Shown here: positions 1 through 8,409 of the stretch, piece by piece
Numbering within the stretch: position 1 is the stretch's first letter
Layout: each line of letters begins with the position of its first letter
Origin: Candidatus Pullichristensenella stercorigallinarum
GTDB lineage: Bacteria > Bacillota > Clostridia > Christensenellales > Aristaeellaceae
Length of the DNA stretch: 42,167 bases
Reading direction: 5' to 3'
Assembly: GCA_018712945.1 (NCBI GenBank)
Contig: DVFZ01000010.1
Coordinates: forward strand, 1-42,167
Notes under the pieces: model-generated
What the model was told of the DNA's origin: nothing
Databases searched by the model: none
Seen by the model: the letters and a program-made list of their open reading frames with translations, nothing else
Program-made: the position numbers and the translations under genes

Positions 1-20
1 CCTGCGCAAAAATATCTGCG

Positions 21-131
21 GTTCCGCCGCACAGGAGGCGATTTTGCCGATTTTTCAAATCGTCAAAATCGGTCGGCTTTGCCGACTTGAAAACCCAACG
101 GGTTTTCAACCTTTCGCCGGAACCGATTTTA
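21..131. repeat. Triple-hairpin dispersed repeat, copy 1
   Basis: Non-coding element that recurs at 4230-4342. Three hairpins follow one another: 40-70 (GATTTTG/CAAAATC enclosing CGATTT-TTC-AAATCG), 72-86 (GTCGGC-TTT-GCCGAC) and 87-109 (TTGAAAACCC-AAC-GGGTTTTCAA). Nearly all differences from copy 2 fall in loops or change both sides of a stem, so the folded form seems to be what is kept. It resembles REP/BIME-type interspersed palindromic repeats; no coding sequence is apparent. It lies downstream of the gene at 182-733, which is on the minus strand. Confidence 0.8.
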
Positions 132-181
132 CAGGCGGCTCTGCCAACCTTTTTCGGCAATCTGATCAATCTTATCGTTAT

Positions 182-733
182 CTATTTCGACGCATCCCCG
201 TCTTTTTCCTGCCACTCCTGCTTGACGCGCTCGGCGGCGCCCTCGGCCTTGTGTATGTACTCGTTGACCTTCTCGTTGGCGGGATGGTCGCCGCGCAGCG
301 AGTAGCGCAGGCCGAAGAACAGGCCGATCACCATCAGAACCACCATCAGCCACAGCGTAATCGGCGGAATGAGCAGCAGCAACACGAACGCCGTCAGCGG
401 CAGGGAGATCACTTCCTTGCCGTCGCGCGAGGCGACGATGAAGTTGCGGTTGCCGTAGTTAAGCATGCGGCGGAAAATGCCGCCCACCGTGCGCGCCCCG
501 TCTTTGAACGCGCCGTCGCGCTTTTTCTGCTTTTCTTCGCGTTCCTTGTCCTTCTCCCCGCTTTCCGCCTTGGTGGAAAAGCGCGCGTCGTTTTCAGGCA
601 CCTTGCCCTCGCGCTCCAGCAGCACGATGGCGTCCAGCAAATCCCAGTTCGCCGCCTCCAGCGCGGCCTTGGCTTCCTCATAGCTCACGTTGGCCTTCTG
701 GCGCAAAAGTTCAACCATTTCGTAATTGGTCAT
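182..733 (-). CDS. DUF4342-like protein with N-terminal UBA-type domain
   Basis: Protein of 183 residues. The first ~40 residues look like a UBA/TS-N helical bundle (VSYEEAKAALEAANWDLLDA), the fold used by EF-Ts and NAC to bind partners. A charged linker rich in E, K and R follows, then a segment with R..NFIVASRDGKEVISLPLTA and one hydrophobic stretch (about 20 residues, LLLLIPPITLWLMVVLMVIG) that is probably a membrane segment, then a charged tail. This arrangement matches the DUF4342 family, whose function is not known. The ATG at 733 was chosen because AGGAGG lies 8 nt before it; the in-frame ATG at 739 would leave only 2 nt. It is a single-gene unit divergent from cimA. Confidence 0.8.
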   Translation of the reverse strand: MTNYEMVELLRQKANVSYEEAKAALEAANWDLLDAIVLLEREGKVPENDARFSTKAESGEKDKEREEKQKKRDGAFKDGARTVGGIFRRMLNYGNRNFIVASRDGKEVISLPLTAFVLLLLIPPITLWLMVVLMVIGLFFGLRYSLRGDHPANEKVNEYIHKAEGAAERVKQEWQEKDGDASK

Positions 734-769
734 TTCCATTTCCTCCTTCTGTCCTGCCGACGCGAATAT

Positions 770-775
770 ATTATA
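770..775 (-). promoter_or_regulatory. Extended -10 promoter of the DUF4342-like gene
   Basis: On the minus strand the sequence reads TGGTATAAT, an extended -10 element about 30 nt before the start codon at 733. No good -35 hexamer is visible, as is common for extended -10 promoters. Confidence 0.5.
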
Positions 776-818
776 CCACAAACATTAAAGCGCCATGCCG
801 GGAAATTAGAGACGGATT

Positions 819-860
819 AAAACCGGGTGACAGCTTTCTGAACGCAAAAGCCCCGGTTTT
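819..860. other. Hairpin between divergent promoters
   Basis: AAAACCGGG (819-827) pairs with CCCGGTTTT (852-860), and inside it GCTTT pairs with AAAGC. It ends 5 nt before the -35 box of cimA, in the divergent region shared with the DUF4342-like gene. It could be a terminator against read-through, or a regulatory site; the sequence does not decide. Confidence 0.5.
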
Positions 861-865
861 GCATC

Positions 866-894
866 TTGCTATTCCCCGCAAAACTTGCTACAAT
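866..894 (+). promoter_or_regulatory. cimA promoter
   Basis: The -35 is TTGCTA (866-871), the spacer is 17 nt, and the -10 is TACAAT (889-894) with an upstream TG (extended -10). The transcript should begin near 901. This makes the ATG at 903 nearly leaderless and argues for the start at 921 or 927. Confidence 0.6.
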
Positions 895-920
895 AGAAGG
901 ACATGGAAAATGGGAGGCGG

Positions 921-2504
921 ATGCGCGTGAACCAGCGCACGGTGGAAATTCTCGATACGACGCTGCGCGACGGCGTACAGGCCGCGGGGGTAATCTTTTC
1001 CTTGGAGGACAAGATCAAGCTCGTGCGCGCCCTGGACAAGCTGGGCGTGAGCTACATTGAAGCCGGCAACCCCTTTTCCAACCCCAAGGACGCAGAGCTT
1101 TTCCGCTTTGCGCGGGACAAGCTGCGCCTGAAAAATTCCCGCCTGGCCGCCTTTGGCATGACGCGCCGCAGCGGCGTGCGCGCCGAGGACGACGCGGGCT
1201 TGCGCGCGTTGCTTGCGTGCGGCGCGCACATTGCCAGCATCGTGGGCAAGGCCAGCATTTCGCAGGCGCGCGACGTATTGGGCGTGAGCGCGGAGGAAAA
1301 CCTTTCCATGATCGAGGACACGGCGCGCTTTCTCACCAGCCACGGCATGAGCGTATTCTTTGACGCCGAACACTTTTTCGACGGCTACCGCGAAGACCCC
1401 GCCTACGCCCTTTCCACGCTGGAAGCGGCCTGCCGCGGCGGCGCGGCGCGCCTTTCCCTGTGCGACACCAACGGCGGCACGCTGCCGCGCGCGGTGGCGG
1501 AGGCGGTGCATGAGGTAACGGCCCGTTTTTCCGTGCCCGTGGCCATCCACTGCCACAACGACGCCGGCCTTGCCACTGCCGGAACGCTCGCGGCGGTGGA
1601 GGCTGGGGCCACCCAGGTGCAGGGCACCATCAACGGCTATGGTGAGCGCTGCGGCAACGCCAACCTCTGCGAAGTTTTGCCCAATCTGGAACTGAAAATG
1701 GGCATGCGCGCCCTGCCGGAGGGGTCGCTTGCCCTCCTGTGCGATACGGCGCGCCTCATCAGCGAACTTGCCAACCTCAACATGGATGAAAGCATGCCTT
1801 ATGTGGGCCGCAATGCCTTCGCCCACAAGGGCGGCATGCACATAGACGGCGTGCTCAAGCGCCGCGACAGCTTTGAACACATCGACCCCAAGCTGGTCGG
1901 CAATCGCCGCCGCCTGCTCATCAGCGAGGTGGCCGGGCGCAGCGCGTTGCTTACGCGGCTGAAAAAGGTGGCCCCGGAGCTGACCCGCGAAAGCGAGGCC
2001 ACCATCCGCATCCTGGAAAACATCAAGGCGCTGGAGGCCGAGGGTTATTCCTTTGAGGACGCGGACGGCTCTTTGACCCTGCGCATACTCGACGCGCTCG
2101 GCCGCCGCCCGGCGTTTTTCAAGGTGTTGGACTTCCACGTGTTTTCCCGGCCCGACCCCGGCATGCTCAACGCGCAGGCGTATGTGAAAGTTTCGGTGGG
2201 CGACCGCGTGGAAATCACCGCCGACGAGGGCGACGGCCCGGTGAACGCCCTTGACCTGGCGCTGCGCAAAGCGCTTTCGCGCTTTTATCCGGTGCTTGGG
2301 AATATGCGTTTGAGCGACTTCAAGGTACGCGTGGTGGCCGGCACAGGCACGGGCAGCTCCGTGCGCGTGCATATTGATTCTACGGATGGCAAAAACGTAT
2401 TTTCCACCGTAGGCGTGTCCACCAACGTCATCGAGGCCAGCTTTATCGCCCTGACCGACTCCATCGACTGCCTTTTGATGCATACATCGCCAAACGATGC
2501 ATAA
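921..2504 (+). CDS. cimA: (R)-citramalate synthase
   Basis: Condenses acetyl-CoA with pyruvate to (R)-citramalate, the threonine-independent route to 2-oxobutanoate and isoleucine. It belongs to the DRE-TIM metallolyase family with 2-isopropylmalate and homocitrate synthases. Visible signs are ILDTTLRDG at the N-terminus (the DRE-type metal site), IHCHNDAGLA and GTINGYGERCGNANL in the barrel, FAHKGGMHIDGV, and a C-terminal LeuA-type allosteric domain that starts near residue 400. At about 527 residues the length fits CimA of the long Clostridia type. The family could also be read as 2-isopropylmalate synthase; FAHKGGMHIDGV and the overall length favour CimA. GGGAGG (912-917) lies 3 nt before ATG 921 and 9 nt before GTG 927, so GTG 927 is an equally good start. 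No ilv or leu gene is adjacent; parA follows 41 nt later. Confidence 0.88.
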   Translation: MRVNQRTVEILDTTLRDGVQAAGVIFSLEDKIKLVRALDKLGVSYIEAGNPFSNPKDAELFRFARDKLRLKNSRLAAFGMTRRSGVRAEDDAGLRALLACGAHIASIVGKASISQARDVLGVSAEENLSMIEDTARFLTSHGMSVFFDAEHFFDGYREDPAYALSTLEAACRGGAARLSLCDTNGGTLPRAVAEAVHEVTARFSVPVAIHCHNDAGLATAGTLAAVEAGATQVQGTINGYGERCGNANLCEVLPNLELKMGMRALPEGSLALLCDTARLISELANLNMDESMPYVGRNAFAHKGGMHIDGVLKRRDSFEHIDPKLVGNRRRLLISEVAGRSALLTRLKKVAPELTRESEATIRILENIKALEAEGYSFEDADGSLTLRILDALGRRPAFFKVLDFHVFSRPDPGMLNAQAYVKVSVGDRVEITADEGDGPVNALDLALRKALSRFYPVLGNMRLSDFKVRVVAGTGTGSSVRVHIDSTDGKNVFSTVGVSTNVIEASFIALTDSIDCLLMHTSPNDA

Positions 2505-2545
2505 ACCGCATAAATATAGAGTATAAGACGAAGGACGGAACGCAC

Positions 2546-3316
2546 ATGGGCAAGATCATCGCCATTTCCAACCAAAAGGGCGGCGTGGGCAAGACCACAA
2601 CGTCCGTCAACCTCAGCGCCTGCGTGGCCGAGGCCGGCAAAAAAACGCTGCTTGTGGACGTAGACCCACAGGGCAACGCCACCAGCGGCCTGGGCGTGGC
2701 GGTAGAGGACGGCGCCAGAACGATCTACGAAGTGCTGTTGGGCGAGGCGCAGGCGCGCGACGCCTGCGTGGACACGGGCTTTGACGGCCTCATGCTCATC
2801 CCCGCCAGCATTGAACTGGCCGGGGCGGAGGTGGAGCTGGTGGGGCTGGACGGCCGCGAAGGGTTGCTCAAGACGGCGCTTGCCCCCCTGCGCGATCTGT
2901 TCGATTATATCTTCATCGACTGCCCGCCCTCGCTGGGGCTTTTGACGCTCAACGCCCTCACCGCGGCAGACAGCGTGCTGGTGCCCATCCAATGCGAATA
3001 CTACGCGCTGGAGGGCGTGGGGCAGCTGATGAACACGGTAAAGCTGGTGCGCAAAAAGCTCAATCCGGAGCTGGAGGTGGAGGGCATCGTGCTGACGATG
3101 TTCGACGCGCGCACCAACCTGGGCGCGCAGGTGGTCACCGAGGTACGCAACCACTTTCCCAAGGAGGCGTTTGCCACGCTCATCCCCCGCAATGTGCGCC
3201 TGAGCGAAGCGCCCAGCTACGGCCTGCCCATTCACCGCTATGACGCGCGCTGCAACGGCGCGGCGGCCTACCGGGCGTTGGCCAAGGAACTGATCGGCAG
3301 AAATGAGGGAAAATAG
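2546..3316 (+). CDS. parA: Chromosome-partitioning ATPase ParA (Soj)
   Basis: Cytoplasmic deviant-Walker ATPase that works with ParB-parS complexes in origin segregation and, in Bacillus, modulates DnaA. KGGVGKTTTSVNL near residue 10 is the deviant Walker A motif with the signature lysine; VDVDPQGNATSG and FIDCPPSLGLLTLNAL are the A' and B motifs. At 256 residues it is full length for chromosomal Soj. parB starts 2 nt after its stop, so the two genes are coupled. In many Firmicutes parAB sits beside rsmG/mnmG; here the upstream neighbour is cimA. Confidence 0.95.
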   Translation: MGKIIAISNQKGGVGKTTTSVNLSACVAEAGKKTLLVDVDPQGNATSGLGVAVEDGARTIYEVLLGEAQARDACVDTGFDGLMLIPASIELAGAEVELVGLDGREGLLKTALAPLRDLFDYIFIDCPPSLGLLTLNALTAADSVLVPIQCEYYALEGVGQLMNTVKLVRKKLNPELEVEGIVLTMFDARTNLGAQVVTEVRNHFPKEAFATLIPRNVRLSEAPSYGLPIHRYDARCNGAAAYRALAKELIGRNEGK

Positions 3317-3317
3317 T

Positions 3318-4175
3318 ATGGCGGCAAAGATGCAGCGCGGCCTGGGCCGGGGCCTGGGCGCGCTTCTGGGCGAGGCGGCGGAAGGCGCGGAAGACCGCCG
3401 CGACGAAGTGCGCATGCTGAAACTGACGGATATCGACCCCAACCGCGGCCAGCCCCGCGAGCGCTTTGACGAGGACGCGCTGCGCGAACTGGCCGATTCC
3501 ATCCGCGCGGTGGGCGTTTTGCAGCCCATCATCGTGCGCGAAACCGGCAACCGCTACGAAATCATCGCCGGCGAGCGCCGCTATCGCGCTTCGCGGCTGG
3601 CGGGGCTTACGGAGATTCCCGCCATCGTGCGCGACTGGGACGAGCAGAAGCGCCTGGAAGCGGCCCTGATTGAAAATTTGCAGCGCGACGACTTAAATCC
3701 CGTCGAGGAAGCCGTGGGCGTCAAGCGCCTGATGGAAGCGGCGGGGCTGACGCAGGAGCGCGTGGCCGAGCGCCTGGGCAAGAGCCGCCCGGCCGTGGCC
3801 AATCTTTTGCGCCTTTTAACGCTGCCGGAAGAAGTGCAGAAAATGCTGGTGGACGGCCGCCTCACCGCCGGGCACGCCCGGGCGCTGGTGACGGTGGATC
3901 CCTCGCGGCAGGTGCAGCTTGCCAACCTCACTGTGCAACAAAACTGGTCGGTGCGCCAGCTCGAGCGCATCTGCGCCCAGCCGGTCAAGCCCGCCCCCGC
4001 TCCCAAGCCCCGTCCCGACCGCGAGCTTACGGAGCTGGAGGACATGGCGCGCGATCTGTTCGGCACCCGCGCCAAAATAGACGGCGACAAAAATCGCGGC
4101 AAACTGGTGATTTCCTATTATAGCGCCGACGACCTGCAACGCATCTGGGAAGCCATCGACGCGGCGCGGCACTGA
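3318..4175 (+). CDS. parB: Chromosome-partitioning protein ParB (Spo0J)
   Basis: CTP-dependent DNA clamp that loads at parS and recruits condensin and ParA. The start MAAKMQRGLGRGLGALLGE is typical of the family; IDPNRGQPRERFD opens the ParB/Srx domain, GERRYRASRLAGL is the conserved arginine-rich CTP-binding motif, and an HTH (TQERVAERLGKSRPAVANLLRLL) follows near residue 140. The C-terminal dimerisation domain is present, giving 285 residues. ATG 3318 was chosen because GAGGGA (3305-3310) sits 7 nt upstream; the ATG at 3303 would lie inside parA without a good ribosome site. No parS site was found in the window. Confidence 0.95.
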   Translation: MAAKMQRGLGRGLGALLGEAAEGAEDRRDEVRMLKLTDIDPNRGQPRERFDEDALRELADSIRAVGVLQPIIVRETGNRYEIIAGERRYRASRLAGLTEIPAIVRDWDEQKRLEAALIENLQRDDLNPVEEAVGVKRLMEAAGLTQERVAERLGKSRPAVANLLRLLTLPEEVQKMLVDGRLTAGHARALVTVDPSRQVQLANLTVQQNWSVRQLERICAQPVKPAPAPKPRPDRELTELEDMARDLFGTRAKIDGDKNRGKLVISYYSADDLQRIWEAIDAARH

Positions 4176-4181
4176 AGGGCG

Positions 4182-4213
4182 CAGCTTGTCAAAAAAGATT
4201 TTTTGACAAGCTG
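4182..4213. terminator. Perfect 15-bp palindrome after parB
   Basis: CAGCTTGTCAAAAAA (4182-4196), loop GA, then the exact complement (4199-4213). It lies 6 nt after the parB stop and probably ends the parAB transcript, but no free T-run follows the stem, so the U-tract would lie within it. A second hairpin, GGGGAA-ACAAG-TTCCCC (4220-4236), comes next and leads into the dispersed repeat. Confidence 0.6.
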
Positions 4214-4229
4214 GCGGACGGGGAAACAA

Positions 4230-4342
4230 GTTCCCCGCCGCACACGGGCGATTTTGCCGATTTTCCAAATCGTCAAAATCGGTCGGCCTTGGCCGACTTG
4301 AAAACCCTGCGGGTTTTCAACCTTTCGCCGGGGACGATTTTA
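4230..4342. repeat. Triple-hairpin dispersed repeat, copy 2
   Basis: Second copy of the element at 21-131, in the same orientation. Hairpin 1 differs only in the loop (TTC to TCC). Hairpin 2 is longer by one pair on both sides (GTCGGCC-TT-GGCCGAC). Hairpin 3 keeps its 10-bp stem and changes the loop from AAC to TGC. The flanking CTTTCGCCGG and CGATTTTA are also shared. It sits between the parB terminator region and the argG promoter. Confidence 0.8.
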
Positions 4343-4517
4343 AGCGCGAAAGGGCTTCGTCCCTCTCGCGCTCTCCCTTGGGGTTTTGATAGTCGTCGCG
4401 GCGCTGAAACGCCACATACCAGGCCGGACAGAGAGCGCGGAGCCTGCCCAAAGCGTCCATCCCTTCCGCCTGTCACGTGTTTTAACAAACAAAATACATA
4501 ATTATGCGAATAACCCC
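4343..4517. other. Intergenic DNA with one hairpin
   Basis: No gene seen. A hairpin at 4344-4371 pairs GCGCGA with TCGCGC around AGGG/CCCT. The remainder, up to the argG promoter, shows no feature I recognise. Confidence 0.4.
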
Positions 4518-4545
4518 TTGATTTTTGCCCGGAATCGCGTATAAT
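4518..4545 (+). promoter_or_regulatory. argG promoter
   Basis: TTGATT (4518-4523), 16-nt spacer, perfect TATAAT (4540-4545). AGGAGG at 4572-4577 gives a good ribosome site for argG. TATATTCATT between -10 and the ribosome site resembles half of an ArgR box, but one half-site is too little to call an operator. Confidence 0.7.
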
Positions 4546-4585
4546 ATACATCATAAAGCGTATATTCATTCAGGAGGGCATTCCG

Positions 4586-5797
<1,212 letters not shown>

Positions 5798-5820
5798 AGG
5801 ACACAGCGACCATATGCGAA

Positions 5821-5847
5821 AGGGCTGCCCCACAGGACAGCTCTTTT
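5821..5847 (+). terminator. Weak hairpin between argG and argH
   Basis: AGGGCTG (5821-5827) pairs with CAGCTCT (5838-5844), with one G-T pair, and four T residues (5844-5847) overlap the end. It could act as a partial terminator or as an mRNA-processing site that sets the argG:argH ratio. Confidence 0.45.
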
Positions 5848-5867
5848 GCGCGTCTGGAGGGATAGCT

Positions 5868-7238
5868 ATGAAACTGTGGCAGGGAAGGCTCGAAGGCGAC
5901 GTGGACGAGCGGCTCAACCGGCTCAACCAGTCCATCGGCTTTGACGCGCGCATGTACAAACAGGACATCACCGGCTCCATCGCCCACGCGCGCATGTTGG
6001 GCAAAACCGGCGTGATCACCGGGGAGGAAATGGAGGCCATCGTCACCGGCCTGCAAGGCATCCTCGCGGATTTGGACAGCGGCGCGCTGGAGATTGACAT
6101 GACGTGCGAGGACATCCACACCTTTGTGGAAGCGGAACTGACCAAGCGCATCGGCCAGCCGGGCAAGAAGCTGCACACGGCGCGCAGCCGCAACGACCAG
6201 GTGGCGTTGGATTTGCGGCTGTATCTGGCCGACGAAATCGAGGCCACACGCGCGCGCTGCACGGAGGTCATCAAAACGCTGTGCAACGTGGCGGAAAAGC
6301 ACCTGCACACCGTCATGCCGGGCTATACGCACCTGCAAAGGGCGCAGCCGGTGACGCTGGCGCATCACCTGATGGCCTATGCGCAAATGCTCCTGCGCGA
6401 CCGCGAACGGCTGGCGGAATGCCGCGCGCGCACGCTGGTTTCGCCCCTCGGCTCCGGGGCGCTGGCGGGCTCGGGCTACCCGCTCGACCGGCAATATGTG
6501 GCCGAACAGTTGGGCATGAACGGCGTGAGCGAAAACAGCCTCGATGCCGTGGCCGACCGCGATTTCGTGCTGGAGCTGCTCTCTGATTTTTCCATTCTCA
6601 TGGCGCATTTATCGCGGTTTGCGGAGGAAATCTGCCTGTGGTGTTCGTGGGAGTTCCGGTTCATGGCCCTGGACGACCGCTTTTCCACCGGCTCGTCGAT
6701 CATGCCGCAGAAGAAGAACCCCGACCTGGCCGAACTGATTCGCGGCAAGACGGGGCGCGTATACGGGGCGCTGACCACGCTTTTGACCGCCGTGAAGGGC
6801 CTGCCGTTGGCCTACAACAAGGACTTGCAGGAGGACAAGGAGGCAGTGTTTGACGCGCTGGACACAGTAAATTTGTGTCTGGACGTATTGCCGCCGATGC
6901 TGGAGAGCGCGACATTTTTCCCGGAGCGCATGCGCGCGGCGGCAGCGGCGGGATTTTTGAACGCCACGGACTGCGCGGACTATCTGGTGAGCAAGGGCGT
7001 GCCCTTCCGCGACGCCTACGCGATCTCGGGCCAACTCGTGCGGCTGTGCGTAGAAAAGGGCGAAACGCTGGACACGCTGCCGCTTGAGGAATACCGCAAG
7101 CTGCACGCGGCCTTTGACGAGGACGTATACGCCTTTATCGACCTGAACAACTGCGTAGCCAAGCGCAAAGTATACGGCGGCCCGGCCCCCGAAGCCGTCC
7201 AAGCCCAAATCGCCAACGTCCATCGGCAGTGCCGATAG
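5868..7238 (+). CDS. argH: Argininosuccinate lyase
   Basis: Splits argininosuccinate to arginine and fumarate, the last step of arginine synthesis. It begins MKLWQGRLEG, a near-invariant start for this enzyme. TARSRNDQVALDLRLY, the substrate loop, and GSSIMPQKKNPDLAELIRGK, the fumarase/aspartase superfamily signature with the catalytic Ser loop, are both intact. Its 456 residues match the family. ATG 5868 has GGAGGG (5857-5862) upstream; an in-frame upstream extension to 5814 runs through the hairpin and is not needed. Confidence 0.97.
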   Translation: MKLWQGRLEGDVDERLNRLNQSIGFDARMYKQDITGSIAHARMLGKTGVITGEEMEAIVTGLQGILADLDSGALEIDMTCEDIHTFVEAELTKRIGQPGKKLHTARSRNDQVALDLRLYLADEIEATRARCTEVIKTLCNVAEKHLHTVMPGYTHLQRAQPVTLAHHLMAYAQMLLRDRERLAECRARTLVSPLGSGALAGSGYPLDRQYVAEQLGMNGVSENSLDAVADRDFVLELLSDFSILMAHLSRFAEEICLWCSWEFRFMALDDRFSTGSSIMPQKKNPDLAELIRGKTGRVYGALTTLLTAVKGLPLAYNKDLQEDKEAVFDALDTVNLCLDVLPPMLESATFFPERMRAAAAAGFLNATDCADYLVSKGVPFRDAYAISGQLVRLCVEKGETLDTLPLEEYRKLHAAFDEDVYAFIDLNNCVAKRKVYGGPAPEAVQAQIANVHRQCR

Positions 7239-7266
7239 CCAGCGCTGCCGCGTGTGAGCGGCCGCT

Positions 7267-7300
7267 CCCCTGCCCCACGCGTAGAGGGCAGGGGTTCTTT
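7267..7300 (+). terminator. argH terminator
   Basis: CCCCTGCCC (7267-7275) pairs with GGGCAGGGG (7286-7294), followed by TTCTTT. It ends the argGH transcript. Confidence 0.8.
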
Positions 7301-7357
7301 GTCGCGTTTCTGGTTATAGGAAAACACGAAGCCCGCCGGACGGCCCACGAGTAGAGG

Positions 7358-7691
7358 CCGCCCGGCTTTCGTTGGAACATCAGGATACCTCGCGGCAGCA
7401 AATGGGATTCTCAAGGGATTGTTCCCTTGAGCGGGTGCGGGCAGAGCCCGCCGTTCCCCGCCGAATGAAAAATCTGCCCGGATGAAAAGAAGCTCCCTCC
7501 CGCGCCGCCAACCCCGCGCGCCTGAATCGGGAGCACTTGCGCGCAAAAAGACTTCGCCTGCTACCACCAACCCGAAACCCCAAAATCCGGCGCGCGGCCT
7601 TTCATAGCGCCCTTGTCCCAACGGGACAAGCAGCGTCGCCCCGCACTTGCGCAGCGCCCCTTGCCCCATCGGGGCAAGCAGCGTCAATAAA
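7358..7691. repeat. 334-bp tandem repeat, unit A
   Basis: First of two adjoining direct repeats (period 334). It contains CTCAAGGGA-TTGT-TCCCTTGAG (7410-7431), GCGGGC-AGA-GCCCGC just after it, and towards the end two related hairpins, CTTGTCCC-AAC-GGGACAAG and CTTGCCCC-ATC-GGGGCAAG, each followed by CAGCGTC. Reading frames across it do not resemble protein, and start/stop positions differ between units. It probably belongs to a family of REP-like palindromic elements. Confidence 0.85.
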
Positions 7692-8024
7692 CCGCCCGGC
7701 TTTCGTTGCAACATCGGGATGCCTCGCGGCAGCAAATGGGATTCTCAAGGGATTGTTCCCTTGAGCGGGTGCGGGCAGAGCCCGCCGTCACCCCGCCGGA
7801 TGGAACATCTGCCCGGATGAAAAGAAACTGCCTCCCGCACCGTCAACCCCGCGCGCCTGAATCGGGATGCCTTGCGCGCAAAAAACTTTGCCCGCTACCA
7901 CCGCCCCGAAATCCCAAAATCCGGCGCGCGACCTTTCATAGCGCCCTTGTCCCCAACGGGACAAGCAGCGTCGCCCCGCACCTGCGCAGCACCCTTGCCC
8001 CAGCGGGGCAAGCAGCGTCAACCA
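7692..8024. repeat. 334-bp tandem repeat, unit B
   Basis: Second unit, about nine-tenths identical to unit A by eye. The long hairpin is exactly kept (7744-7765), as is GCGGGC-AGA-GCCCGC. In the last two hairpins the changes sit in the loop or at its edge (AAC to CAAC, ATC to AGC). It ends about 30 nt before the promoter of the MNT/HEPN pair. Together with unit A it fills most of the 865-bp gap after argH. Confidence 0.85.
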
Positions 8025-8054
8025 ACGCGCGCAACTGCATAAGCCCTCCAATAC

Positions 8055-8083
8055 TTGATAAATTCCTCCACTTCCCGTATAAT
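8055..8083 (+). promoter_or_regulatory. Promoter of the MNT/HEPN pair
   Basis: TTGATA (8055-8060), 17-nt spacer, perfect TATAAT (8078-8083). The transcript should start near 8090, so the GGAGG at 8091-8095 is at its very 5' end, an unusually short leader. Confidence 0.7.
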
Positions 8084-8103
8084 AATCGTAGGAGGTGAAC
8101 GTC

Positions 8104-8409
8104 GTGCCGCAGACATACACCGTAACCGCTATCCGCAGGATTCTGGATACCATCCCCCTGGACAAGCGCGTGCGCAGCATCGTGCTTTTCGGTTCTTACG
8201 CCAAGGGCACGGCTCTGCCCGATTCCGATATCGACTTTTATCTGGACAGCAACCGCCAAATCACGGGCTTTGCCTATTTTGAGCTAAAGGGCAAACTGGA
8301 AGAAGCTTTCCAGAGGGAAATCGACCTTATTCCCGATGTCGATGTAATTCCCGGCTCGCTGGTGGATTATGAAATCCGGCGCACGGGGGTGAGCGTTTAT
8401 GCCCGTTGA
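8104..8409 (+). CDS. MNT-type nucleotidyltransferase antitoxin (MntA-like)
   Basis: Small cytoplasmic nucleotidyltransferase of 101 residues. G30-S31, then ten residues, then D42-x-D44 (GSYAKGTALPDSDIDFY) is the GSX10DXD active-site signature of minimal nucleotidyltransferases. In characterised MntA/HepT pairs the antitoxin transfers AMP to a tyrosine of the HEPN toxin and so silences it. The HEPN gene overlaps its 3' end by 11 nt, which supports this role. GTG 8104 was chosen because GGAGG (8091-8095) is 8 nt upstream; the GTG at 8095 overlaps that ribosome site. Confidence 0.85.
   Translation: MPQTYTVTAIRRILDTIPLDKRVRSIVLFGSYAKGTALPDSDIDFYLDSNRQITGFAYFELKGKLEEAFQREIDLIPDVDVIPGSLVDYEIRRTGVSVYAR

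Noticed and set aside
888..2483. Long open frames antisense to cimA, argG, glgP and the fab/acc genes
   Set aside because: They lie fully opposite well-recognised genes, are rich in R, A, G and H as expected of GC-rich antisense DNA, and show no family motif.
4474..4489. CACGTG core resembling parS near parAB
   Set aside because: Only the six-base core and a few flanking bases agree with TGTTTCACGTGAAACA; too poor to call a ParB site.
4562..4573. ArgR box upstream of argG
   Set aside because: A single half-site like TATTCATT is present but no paired box could be made.
7358..8024. CRISPR-like array
   Set aside because: The repeat unit is 334 bp in two adjoining copies; there are no short repeats with unique spacers and no cas genes.
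7537..8098. Short open frames across the tandem repeat
   Set aside because: Frames in the two units do not correspond and have no ribosome sites; the conserved feature is the hairpins, not the codons.
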